From NCBI GenBank assembly GCA_945874155.1, contig CAMCFO010000021.1:1-47229 (forward strand): a DNA stretch of 47,229 nucleotides, in the 5' to 3' direction. The position numbers and the translations under genes were made by a program. The stretch is from an uncultured Bacteroidales bacterium (GTDB taxonomy: Bacteria; Bacteroidota; Bacteroidia; Bacteroidales; UBA932). The notes under the pieces were generated by a model. That model was not told where the DNA came from, did not search any database, and saw nothing but the letters and a program-made list of their open reading frames with translations. This document shows positions 8,538-16,252 of the stretch, piece by piece. Each line of letters starts with the position of its first letter. Position 1 is the stretch's first letter.

Positions 8538-9329
8538 ATGGGTAATATTATTGCTAAAGACAATTGGAAGGAGACAGACTTGAATGTTGATAGTCTGTGG
8601 ATTATAGGAGAAAGGGATAAAAGCGGTAAACACGCCAATGTTTATCACGGCAATTTTGTGCCGCAAATACCCAATCAGTTGATTAGACGGTATACTCAAG
8701 AGGGCGATACCGTAATGGAATTGTTTTCAGGAGGGGGAACCACTTTGTTCGAATGTGAGGCTTTGAGAAGAGACTACATAGGCTTTGATATCAATAGGCA
8801 GATAATGGAATATGTGGCTCAAAAAATGGCTGGATGCAACACAATACGCTATACCAATTGCGAATGTGATATTACTGATAAGCAATTATTTACGGAGCAA
8901 GTCGAAGAAATATGCCGTGAACGTGGAATTGAAAAAGTGGATTTTCTGATAGCTCATCCGCCATATCTTGATATTGTGAAATTTACGCAAGACAAGAGAG
9001 ATCTCTCCCAAATTTCCTGCTTGGATAAATTTTTGGAAAAGTTTCTGGCTGCGATGGACAATGGCTTAGCTTACCTGAGAAAAGGAAAATATTTTGCTGT
9101 AGTGGGTGGAGACGTGTATAAACAGGGTGAAGTAGTTCCATTGGCCTTCAATATGATGAATGTTATCAAGCAGAACTTCAATGTCAAAATGAAGGGAATT
9201 ATCATTAAAAATATTGAAGGTAACAAAGGAAAGTTGGGTGTGCAGGATATTTGGAAATACAGAGCTCTTCAAAGCGATTATTTCCTGTTCAAACACGAAT
9301 ACATTTTTGTTTTCAAAAAAATGAATTAG
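8538..9329 (+). CDS. DNA methyltransferase of a type II restriction-modification system (M1)
   Basis: About 263 residues from the ATG at 8538; an in-frame GTG two codons upstream at 8532 is an alternative start. An N-terminal segment HGNFVPQIP leads into the SAM-binding motif I, LFSGGGTT, then IGFDIN (motif II). The catalytic motif IV follows about 75 residues later as HPPY. Having the SAM motif before the catalytic motif, with sequence that in beta-class enzymes is C-terminal, points to a permuted amino-methyltransferase. HPPY in place of the usual D/N/SPPY leaves open whether it modifies adenine N6 or cytosine N4. The HNH endonuclease follows after 1 nt. The gene is more AT-rich than its neighbours. 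Confidence 0.78.
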   Translation: MGNIIAKDNWKETDLNVDSLWIIGERDKSGKHANVYHGNFVPQIPNQLIRRYTQEGDTVMELFSGGGTTLFECEALRRDYIGFDINRQIMEYVAQKMAGCNTIRYTNCECDITDKQLFTEQVEEICRERGIEKVDFLIAHPPYLDIVKFTQDKRDLSQISCLDKFLEKFLAAMDNGLAYLRKGKYFAVVGGDVYKQGEVVPLAFNMMNVIKQNFNVKMKGIIIKNIEGNKGKLGVQDIWKYRALQSDYFLFKHEYIFVFKKMN

Positions 9330-9330
9330 T

Positions 9331-10011
9331 ATGACCAAAATAGAACTGTTTATAGAATTGGCGAAACCTGATGCTCAAGGTGTCAGTAGATGGGTACAAT
9401 CAACTGAATTCACTGGGCGTTATGCAGATTTGCAGTTAGGGAATGGTGGCAGTTGGTGTAGAGCCAGTTCATCACTTGCCAAAAGATATAATGTGGAGTT
9501 TGATAAAACACTTACCCCCGGCAATTCAATAGATGCGGTACGCTTGAATGGATTCAGGCAGGATGACACTTTCAGCCAGGCGATAAGAAAAGACATTAAA
9601 GATTATTATAGAGATCAACGATGCGTAATGTTGGGAGTCAGAGGCTTTTCTGAGAACACGAAGATAGAAATTGATCATAAGGATGGGCGCAAAGAGGATT
9701 GGCGCGTATCAAATCCAGAGACTCAGCAACTTAGTGATTTTCAGCCTCTATGTAAGGCGGCAAATGATGTGAAACGCCAAATTTGCAAGGAATGTAAACT
9801 CACCAACGAACGGTGGGATGCGACAAATATCAAAGGAAATCCATATCCCTTTTATGAAGGAGATAAAGAATACACGGAGGATTTGGGATGTGTCGGCTGC
9901 TATCAGTATGATCCTGTGGAATATAGAAGGACGTGTGCAAAAAGAATTTCAACGGAAGCATCGAAGCATACGGCAGAATACATTATGAACAAACTTTATC
10001 CCGAGGAATGA
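9331..10011 (+). CDS. HNH restriction endonuclease (probable type II)
   Basis: A 226-residue beta-beta-alpha-metal nuclease. The core is EIDHKDGR (Asp115-His116) followed by PLCKAANDVKR with Asn145, the D-H and N positions of an HNH fold. Two Cys pairs, CKEC (152-155) and CVGC (187-190), can hold a structural zinc. The first 90 residues have no obvious motif and may contact DNA. The gene starts 1 nt after M1 and is followed by a second methyltransferase, the gene set expected when two strands of an asymmetric site need separate methylation. HNH type IIS enzymes such as MnlI are a known precedent, but the recognition site cannot be inferred here. Confidence 0.75.
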   Translation: MTKIELFIELAKPDAQGVSRWVQSTEFTGRYADLQLGNGGSWCRASSSLAKRYNVEFDKTLTPGNSIDAVRLNGFRQDDTFSQAIRKDIKDYYRDQRCVMLGVRGFSENTKIEIDHKDGRKEDWRVSNPETQQLSDFQPLCKAANDVKRQICKECKLTNERWDATNIKGNPYPFYEGDKEYTEDLGCVGCYQYDPVEYRRTCAKRISTEASKHTAEYIMNKLYPEE

Positions 10012-10072
10012 TTTCCATTGATTGCAAACTTTATAATCGTCAGTAGATTCCTTGGCTTTTAATGCATTGATA

Positions 10073-11077
10073 ATGAATTATATAGGTTCGAAATATTCTC
10101 TTCTTCCTTTTTTGGACAGTACCATAAAGGATGTTGTAGGAGATGATTTACACGACAAAGTTTTTTGTGATATTTTTGCCGGAACTGGGATCGTGGGCCG
10201 TTCATTCAAGCCAAGAGTTCGCAAGGTAATTGCAAATGATTGGGAATATTACAGTTACGTTTTGAATCGAAATTATATCGGCAATCATCTTGAGTTGGAT
10301 GGGAAAGAGGAATGCCTGGCGCAATTGAATAATTTGAGTGGTGATTGCAATGGATTCATATACAAGAACTATTGCTTGGGGAGCGGGAGCGGAAGGCAAT
10401 ATTTTTCTGACGAAAACGGTAAAAAGATTGATGCAGTCAGGTCTCATATCGAGGAATGGAGAGTAAACGGAAGCATTCCGGAAGATATGTACTTCTTTTT
10501 GTTGGCAAGTCTTCTTGAAAGTGCGGACAAACTTGCGAATACAGCATCTGTATATGGTGCTTTTTTGAAGCATCTGAAGAGAACTGCTCAAAAGCCTCTG
10601 AAACTAGAACCTGCATCATACACTGTGAATGAGCACGAACACGAAGTTTATTGCACAGATGCCAATGACCTCATAAAACGAATTGAAGGCGATGTTTTAT
10701 ATCTGGATCCTCCATATAACTCCAGGCAATACGGGGCCAATTATCATTTACTCAATACGATAGCAGAGTATAAGCCGTTTTTGCCAAAGGGTAAAACCGG
10801 ATTGAGAGACTATGAGAAGTCTCTATATTGCGGAAAGAATACCGTATTGTCCTCGTTCGCAGATTTAATCAAGGATGCAAATTTCAAATATATCATCTTG
10901 TCCTACAATAATGAAGGGTTGATGTCACTTAGGGATATTGAGAACACGATGGTACAATATGGGCATTATGAAATGTTTTCGAAGGAATATCAAAGATTCA
11001 GAGCAGACAAAGAAGAGAAGCGCAATCACCGCGCAAACAAAACCATCGAGTATCTGCACGTCTTGGAAAAGGCATAG
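10073..11077 (+). CDS. D12-class adenine-specific DNA methyltransferase (M2)
   Basis: A 334-residue alpha-class N6-adenine methyltransferase. It opens with the typical MNYIGSKYSLLPFL, has the SAM motif DIFAGTG at 33-39 and the catalytic DPPY at 212-215 followed by NSRQY. The target-recognition region lies between these, as in alpha-class enzymes. The ATG at 10073 was chosen because the protein then starts at the canonical family N-terminus; an in-frame TTG at 10052 would add seven unsupported residues. It is the third gene of the restriction-modification block. Its 3' end overlaps the long open frame that leads into nadK. Confidence 0.88.
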   Translation: MNYIGSKYSLLPFLDSTIKDVVGDDLHDKVFCDIFAGTGIVGRSFKPRVRKVIANDWEYYSYVLNRNYIGNHLELDGKEECLAQLNNLSGDCNGFIYKNYCLGSGSGRQYFSDENGKKIDAVRSHIEEWRVNGSIPEDMYFFLLASLLESADKLANTASVYGAFLKHLKRTAQKPLKLEPASYTVNEHEHEVYCTDANDLIKRIEGDVLYLDPPYNSRQYGANYHLLNTIAEYKPFLPKGKTGLRDYEKSLYCGKNTVLSSFADLIKDANFKYIILSYNNEGLMSLRDIENTMVQYGHYEMFSKEYQRFRADKEEKRNHRANKTIEYLHVLEKA

Positions 11078-11118
11078 TTCCATCAATCTAAGGAATTATG
11101 AAACTTGTCAAAAATTCC

Positions 11119-11126
11119 TAATTTTG
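11119..11126 (+). promoter_or_regulatory. Putative -7 element for nadK
   Basis: TAATTTTG located 47 nt before the ATG at 11166. If used, transcription begins near 11133, which rules out the upstream in-frame TTG at 11124 as a start. No clear -33 box is present. Confidence 0.4.
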
Positions 11127-11165
11127 TGCGATTGTGTCGATGGGGCCCGTCAGGTGTCGGGATGT

Positions 11166-12014
11166 ATGGACGCAATATGTGAGATTATGACAGCCATTTT
11201 ATACAGAAACAGGGAACTGGTGCAATCAGAATCCTTTGTGCGTTTTGAAAACAGCCTGAGGGACAGGGGGATGGAACTCAAAGTTCTGCCGCTGGACAAG
11301 CTCGCAGCTGAAGGCGGGGTTGAGCTCGAGGGGGTGAAACTCATTCTCAGCGCAGGCGGGGACGGAACCTTCCTTTCTGCAGCCAGATATGCTTCAGTGA
11401 GGGGAATACCGGTGCTCGGCGTGAATATGGGCAGAGTGGGCTTCCTGTCGGAGAACCGGCCTGAGGACGTGGTGCAGGCTCTTGAGGAGGGGAATCTGGA
11501 AGTGGAGGAATGTCCTATGCTCACGGCTACGGTGCGGCAGAACGGCAAGGAAAAGACTTTTGTCGCCTTGAATGAAATCACCGTGCACCGTCAGGGAGCT
11601 GCAATGCTGGGAGTTGAAGTGAAAGTGGGGGAGAATGTTCTTCCGACCTATTGGGCTGACGGACTGATCGTTGCAACATCCCTGGGCTCTACGGCCTATT
11701 CACTCAGCGCAGGCGGTCCGATAGTATTTCCGGGGTCTGGGGTGCTTATGCTCACTCCTATTGCTCCGCACAACCTGAACGTGCGCCCGCTCATCATTCC
11801 CCTGAACAATTCTGTCCGTATGAAATTCCACTCCAGGGATAGTCAGGTGGTGTTTTCGGCGGATAATGTGAACTTCAATATGGAGGCTGATGCGGAAGTC
11901 TCAGTCTCTTTGGCAGGATTTTCGCTCAAGCGGGTCCGCCTCTGCAAATCCAATTTCGTGAATGCTCTCACAAGCAAACTCCATTGGGGCGAGGATATCA
12001 GAAACAGTCATTGA
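11166..12014 (+). CDS. nadK: NAD kinase
   Basis: Phosphorylates NAD to NADP in the cytosol. The family core is clear: SAGGDGTFLSAAR (the GGDGT ATP/NAD loop), VLGVNMGRVGFLSE, ALNEITVHR, YWADGLIVATSLGSTAYSLSAGGPIV and ITPIAPH-like LTPIAPHNL. The start is uncertain. From the ATG at 11166 the protein has 282 residues but lacks the usual first beta strand; an in-frame GTG at 11154 adds four residues. The open frame reaches back to 10938, but that part overlaps M2 and is not credible. The first strand may have been lost or altered when the restriction-modification block was inserted upstream. uppS follows after 6 nt. Confidence 0.88.
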   Translation: MDAICEIMTAILYRNRELVQSESFVRFENSLRDRGMELKVLPLDKLAAEGGVELEGVKLILSAGGDGTFLSAARYASVRGIPVLGVNMGRVGFLSENRPEDVVQALEEGNLEVEECPMLTATVRQNGKEKTFVALNEITVHRQGAAMLGVEVKVGENVLPTYWADGLIVATSLGSTAYSLSAGGPIVFPGSGVLMLTPIAPHNLNVRPLIIPLNNSVRMKFHSRDSQVVFSADNVNFNMEADAEVSVSLAGFSLKRVRLCKSNFVNALTSKLHWGEDIRNSH

Positions 12015-12020
12015 ATTTTT

Positions 12021-12743
12021 ATGAACCAGGAAAACAGAACACCGGTACACGTGTCCATAATAATGGATGGCAACGGAAGATGGGCCAAGGCCCGTGGTAA
12101 GGAACGCATCTACGGACATTTCGAAGGAGTTGAATCTGTCAGGGCCTGCACTGAAGCCAGCGTGGAGGAAGGAGTCAAATATCTTTCGCTATATGCCTTC
12201 TCGGAAGAGAACTGGAACCGTCCGGAGGACGAAGTGGTGGGACTTATGTCATTGATGGCCAAATGTATGGCAAATGAACTCCCGACCTTTATGAAAAACG
12301 GGGTGAAATTCGTGGTGCTGGGCAATCTGGACCGTCTGGATGCTGAACTCCACGCCGAAATAAACCGTTGTATGGAAATCACGTCGGCAAATGACCGTCT
12401 CACACTCATCCTTTTCCTGAGCTATTCCGGCAAATGGGACATACACCAGGCCGCGAAGAGGATGGTTGCAGATGCCCTCGCATCCCCTGAAGCTGCTGAA
12501 AAAATCCTGAATTCCGGTCTGTCTGTCTTCGATGAATATCTCGTGACAGCGGGTATCCCGGATCCTGACCTGATCATCCGCACTTCCGGTGAAACCCGTC
12601 TGAGCAATTACCTTTTGTGGCAGGCAGCCTATTCAGAATTCCTCTTTGTGGACACTCTGTGGCCCGATTTCCGCAAGCCTGAGTTCCGTCAGGCGCTCAA
12701 AGCTTACGCTTCCCGAGACCGACGATATGGTAAAGTGAAATAA
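12021..12743 (+). CDS. uppS: Undecaprenyl diphosphate synthase (isoprenyl transferase)
   Basis: Cis-prenyltransferase making the C55 lipid carrier for peptidoglycan and surface glycans. The 240 residues show IMDGNGRWAKARG (catalytic Asp16), the substrate loop SLYAFSEENWNRP, and the C-terminal RTSGETRLSNYLLWQAAYSEF that binds the diphosphate and forms the dimer interface. It lies 6 nt after nadK and upstream of bamA, an arrangement that groups envelope biogenesis genes. Confidence 0.95.
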   Translation: MNQENRTPVHVSIIMDGNGRWAKARGKERIYGHFEGVESVRACTEASVEEGVKYLSLYAFSEENWNRPEDEVVGLMSLMAKCMANELPTFMKNGVKFVVLGNLDRLDAELHAEINRCMEITSANDRLTLILFLSYSGKWDIHQAAKRMVADALASPEAAEKILNSGLSVFDEYLVTAGIPDPDLIIRTSGETRLSNYLLWQAAYSEFLFVDTLWPDFRKPEFRQALKAYASRDRRYGKVK

Positions 12744-12749
12744 TTTGTC

Positions 12750-12757
12750 TATATTTG
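12750..12757 (+). promoter_or_regulatory. Putative -7 element for bamA
   Basis: TATATTTG followed by CAGG, 72 nt before the bamA ATG and directly after the uppS stop codon. It would let bamA be transcribed independently of nadK-uppS. Confidence 0.45.
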
Positions 12758-12829
12758 CAGGTTGCTTTGCCTTTGCAGCGGCTTGGACTGGCGGAAGGCG
12801 TGTTAGGAATTCAGAATATTGAACGACAG

Positions 12830-15421
12830 ATGACTATAAGATTGAGAGTTTTCTCCTGTTTGGTGTTGCTGCTGGTTCTGTCAACCATCAAGGCAGTTGC
12901 ACAGTCCGATGTGATGGTGGATTACAACAACCCGCGAACCTATGTGGTGGGAGGTGTCACCGTCGAAAACAACAACTACATACACAAGGACCAGATAATC
13001 CAGGTCAGCGGACTCCGCAAAGGTATGGAAGTGACTGTGCCAGGCGAGTTCTTTTCGCAGATGATTGACAAAATCTGGAGCAGACGCTATTTTGAGGATG
13101 TTTCAGTCTCGATTGATTCACTCTGTCCCACAAGAGATACCGCATTTTTCAAAATCCGTGTTCAGGAGCGTCCGAGAGTCTCTGCGTGGACCTTTTCAGG
13201 CATAAAGAGCGGTGACCAGAAGGACCTTAAGGAAAGGCTCAACCTCAAGCAGGGTGGAGTTTTTTCGGAATATGTGGCCAAGACTTCCACGGACATCATC
13301 AAGCGCTTCTACGACGAAAAGGGTTACAACAACGCGGAGGTTACCATAATGACCAAGAAGGACACCGTCGTAGCAGGAGCCATAAGGGTAAATTTCCACA
13401 TTGACCGCAAGGAAAGGGTGAGAATAAAGAAGGTGGATTTCGGAGGACCATACGAGAATATCAAGGAATTCAAGCTCGTCAAAAGTATGGACAAAACCAG
13501 GGACTGGCGACTCCAGAATTTTTTCAAGTCCAAGAAATTCAATGAAAAAGAATATCAGAACGACAAGCGCGGGCTCATCGAGGCCTTCAACGAGGCCGGT
13601 TATAGGGATGCCCGTCTGCTCAGCGATACTGTCTATTTCATCGAGCCCGGCAAACTGAAGGTCGAACTCAAGGTGGACCAGGGTCAGAGATACTATTTCA
13701 GAAATATCACCTGGACCGGAAATTCCGTCTATACCGCCGAAACCCTGAACGAGATACTTCAGATCAAGAAGGGTGATGTCTATGACGTGATTACTATGCA
13801 GAAGCGTCTCTTTGGAGGTGGAAAGCAGAATGAATACGATGTGTCGAAGTTGTATAGGGACAACGGTTACCTCTTCTTCAACATCCAGCCCGTGGAACTT
13901 GCCGTGGCTGGCGACTCCGTGGATGTGGAAATGAGAGTGGTTGAGGGCAAGCAGGCCATATTGAACAATATCATCATCAACGGAAACGACCTCACCAACG
14001 AAAGGGTGGTGCGCCGTCAGGTATTCACCCGTCCGGGCTACCTCTTCTCCCAGTCGGACTTCGAGAGATCCATCAGGGAAATAGCCTCAATGGGACAGTT
14101 CGACCCTGAGTCCATCACCGACCCTAACAAGGGCTATTCCATCATCCCCAACCAGATGAACAACACCGTGGACATAGTATATAATGTCACGGAGAAACCA
14201 TCCAGCCAGCTGGAACTCTCCGGAGGATGGGGAGGAAACACATTCGTGGCTACGGTCGGAGTGAGCTTCAACAACTTCTCCACCCGCCGTTTCTTCGACA
14301 AGACCGCGTGGAGGCCTGTGCCGCTTGGAGATGCCCAGAACCTCGCTTTCAGATTCCAGACCAACGGTACCTACTACACCTCGCTTTCTGCCAACTTCTC
14401 CGAGCCGTGGCTCTTCGGAAAGAAACCGACTTCGCTCAATCTGAGCCTCTACTACACACGTCAGACCAACTCCTACCTCGCCTTCAACATCCTGAACAAC
14501 GACCAGTTTATGGAGGTTTACGGTTTCGCGGCAGGTCTGGGTACCCGTCTGAAATGGCCGGACAACTATTTCGTCCTGTACAACCAGCTCAGCTGGCAGA
14601 CCTACAAGCTTCAGGACTGGCAGTACAACTTCCTGTTCAACACAGGTATATCACACAACTTCAACTGGCTCATAAGCCTTTCGAGAAATTCCACCGACCA
14701 GCAGATTTATCCTCGTCAGGGTTCGGATTTCTCCTTCTCCCTGCAGCTCACTCCGCCATACTCCCTCTTCCGCAAGACCGGTCTGAAGGGCTATGACGAC
14801 GAAGGCAATCCTGTGATGGCATCCAACTGGAAGGAAATCAACTATAACCTCTATTCATCCGAGGACAGATACAAGTGGATTGAGTACCACAAATGGCAGT
14901 TCAAGGGTTCCATCTACACCAAGCTGGTGGGCGACCTCGTCCTGATGGCAAGGGTGCAGTTCGGTTACCTCGGCTACTATAACAGAAACTGGGGCTATTC
15001 TCCATTTGAGGGCTTCCGCGTGGGTGGTGACGGTATGTCCGGTTACGACACCTACGGTTCCGACATCATTTCCCTCCGAGGATATGAGAACTACTCCCTC
15101 ACTCCGACCAGCACCTCGCAGTACAACACCTCAGGCAACTATTACTCCGGTAACGTTTACGACAAATTCACTGTCGAGTTGCGTTATCCTGTGGTGCTCC
15201 AGCCGCAATCTACCATCTATGTGCTGGGCTTCCTGGAGGCAGGTAACTGCTGGGCCGACATCAGAAATTTCAATCCTTTCCAGGTCAAGAGGTCTGCCGG
15301 TGTGGGCGTGAGGGTATTCCTGCCTATGATCGGACTCCTCGGTGTGGACTGGGGATGGGGATTTGACGATCCTGTGAACGGAAAGAGCCAGTTCCACTTC
15401 GTAATAGGACAGCAGTTCTGA
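12830..15421 (+). CDS. bamA: Outer membrane protein assembly factor BamA
   Basis: Omp85-family insertase of outer-membrane beta-barrels. The start at 12830 gives a normal signal peptide (MTIRLRVFSCLVLLLVLS, cut after AVAQ) and 863 residues; an open frame extends 25 codons upstream but includes the promoter. POTRA repeats occupy about residues 30-440, recognisable by repeating Y-x-N-A / G-YxxA patterns such as FYDEKGYNNAEV and FNEAGYRDARL. The Omp85 barrel follows, with ISLRGYE corresponding to the conserved lid-loop RGF/Y motif, and the chain ends in the aromatic outer-membrane signal QQF. It precedes a secreted ompH/skp chaperone gene, its classical partner. Confidence 0.95.
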   Translation: MTIRLRVFSCLVLLLVLSTIKAVAQSDVMVDYNNPRTYVVGGVTVENNNYIHKDQIIQVSGLRKGMEVTVPGEFFSQMIDKIWSRRYFEDVSVSIDSLCPTRDTAFFKIRVQERPRVSAWTFSGIKSGDQKDLKERLNLKQGGVFSEYVAKTSTDIIKRFYDEKGYNNAEVTIMTKKDTVVAGAIRVNFHIDRKERVRIKKVDFGGPYENIKEFKLVKSMDKTRDWRLQNFFKSKKFNEKEYQNDKRGLIEAFNEAGYRDARLLSDTVYFIEPGKLKVELKVDQGQRYYFRNITWTGNSVYTAETLNEILQIKKGDVYDVITMQKRLFGGGKQNEYDVSKLYRDNGYLFFNIQPVELAVAGDSVDVEMRVVEGKQAILNNIIINGNDLTNERVVRRQVFTRPGYLFSQSDFERSIREIASMGQFDPESITDPNKGYSIIPNQMNNTVDIVYNVTEKPSSQLELSGGWGGNTFVATVGVSFNNFSTRRFFDKTAWRPVPLGDAQNLAFRFQTNGTYYTSLSANFSEPWLFGKKPTSLNLSLYYTRQTNSYLAFNILNNDQFMEVYGFAAGLGTRLKWPDNYFVLYNQLSWQTYKLQDWQYNFLFNTGISHNFNWLISLSRNSTDQQIYPRQGSDFSFSLQLTPPYSLFRKTGLKGYDDEGNPVMASNWKEINYNLYSSEDRYKWIEYHKWQFKGSIYTKLVGDLVLMARVQFGYLGYYNRNWGYSPFEGFRVGGDGMSGYDTYGSDIISLRGYENYSLTPTSTSQYNTSGNYYSGNVYDKFTVELRYPVVLQPQSTIYVLGFLEAGNCWADIRNFNPFQVKRSAGVGVRVFLPMIGLLGVDWGWGFDDPVNGKSQFHFVIGQQF

Positions 15422-15485
15422 TAGATTGGTTCAATAATTGTTATTAAGCACCCCGCTTTTCATTTATAAGGAAAAAATTAAACTA

Positions 15486-16061
15486 ATGGATATGAAAAAG
15501 ATTCTAACGATTTGTGCCGCTCTTCTTGTTGCGGCGTCGGCTTTTGCCCAGCCTAAAAATGGTTATGTGAACACCACCGAGCTCATCCAGCTTCTTCCTG
15601 CTATGGACACAGTCCGCACCCAGCTCGAAAGCGCTCAGAAAGAGACTTATGAGACTTATCAGGCTATGATTGAGGAGTATCAGACCAAGGCTACGACCTT
15701 CCAGCAGAAACAGGCATCCTGGGGTACTGCAATCAGGGAGAGCAAGCAGAAGGAGCTCACGGAAATAGGCAACCGTATCCAGGAATTCGAGCAGTCTGCA
15801 AACCAGGATCTCCAGCAGATGCAGCAGACTCTTCAAGCTCCTATCTACCAGAGGGTTAACGAGGAAATTCAGAAGATTGCAAAAGTCAAGAACCTGGCTA
15901 TGGTATTCGATATCGCTTCCGCTTCCGTGCTTTACGTCGATCCTGCCCAGAGCATCGACCTCACTCCTGAACTCAGGACAATACTCGGCATTCCTGAAGG
16001 TCGCACCCTTCAGTCTTTGCAGGAGGAACTTCAGGCAAAGGCAGCAGCCCAGCAGCAATAG
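15486..16061 (+). CDS. Periplasmic OmpH/Skp chaperone
   Basis: 191 residues from the ATG at 15486. A signal peptide (MDMKKILTICAALLVAAS) is cleaved after AFAQ. Then come YVNTTELIQLLPAMD, a long Gln/Glu-rich coiled coil (about 45-130), and the closing beta element LAMVFDIASASVLYVDPAQ, the Skp layout. The tail is Ala/Gln-rich. Skp trimers hold unfolded barrel proteins for BamA, whose gene lies 64 nt upstream. The start was chosen over an in-frame position at 15438 because the signal peptide begins here; a second ATG two codons later is equally possible. Confidence 0.88.
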   Translation: MDMKKILTICAALLVAASAFAQPKNGYVNTTELIQLLPAMDTVRTQLESAQKETYETYQAMIEEYQTKATTFQQKQASWGTAIRESKQKELTEIGNRIQEFEQSANQDLQQMQQTLQAPIYQRVNEEIQKIAKVKNLAMVFDIASASVLYVDPAQSIDLTPELRTILGIPEGRTLQSLQEELQAKAAAQQQ

Positions 16062-16062
16062 C

Positions 16063-16184
16063 AATAATTTGCAAAAAGGGTGATTTCTGCGTTACGCTCC
16101 TTGTCAAAATCCTCACAACCGAAAGGTTGCTCCGGTATTTGCCTGCGTCGCAAGCCTTGAAATCCCTCCTTTTATCAAATTATT
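16063..16184. repeat. 122-nt intergenic element with long inverted ends
   Basis: AATAATTTG at 16063-16071 and CAAATTATT at 16176-16184 are perfect inverted copies. The complementarity continues inward imperfectly for about 25 nt (AAAAAGGGTGATTTC against GAAATCCCTCCTTTT). Inside lies a small perfect hairpin, CAACC-GAAA-GGTTG, with a GNRA-type tetraloop, plus short GCGT-containing palindromes. It begins right after the ompH stop. It may end that transcript, be a structured RNA, or be a small non-autonomous repeat; copies elsewhere cannot be seen from here. Confidence 0.6.
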
Positions 16185-16189
16185 GTAAC

Positions 16190-16207
16190 AAGTGGAAATT
16201 ACCACTT
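16190..16207. promoter_or_regulatory. Inverted repeat upstream of korA, possible operator
   Basis: AAGTGG and CCACTT flank a 6-nt AT spacer, 46 nt before the korA start. It could be a regulator site or a small hairpin. No TAnnTTTG promoter box was found in this gap. Confidence 0.3.
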
Positions 16208-16252
16208 CCACCCACGCCACAATAACACAGACTATATAACACTACATACATA

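Noticed and set aside
9331..10011. Assigning a MnlI-type recognition site to the HNH endonuclease
   Set aside because: Only the fold and the two-methyltransferase context are visible; specificity cannot be read from the sequence.
10938..11165. Long N-terminal extension of nadK
   Set aside because: Most of it overlaps the M2 methyltransferase in another frame and does not resemble NAD kinases.
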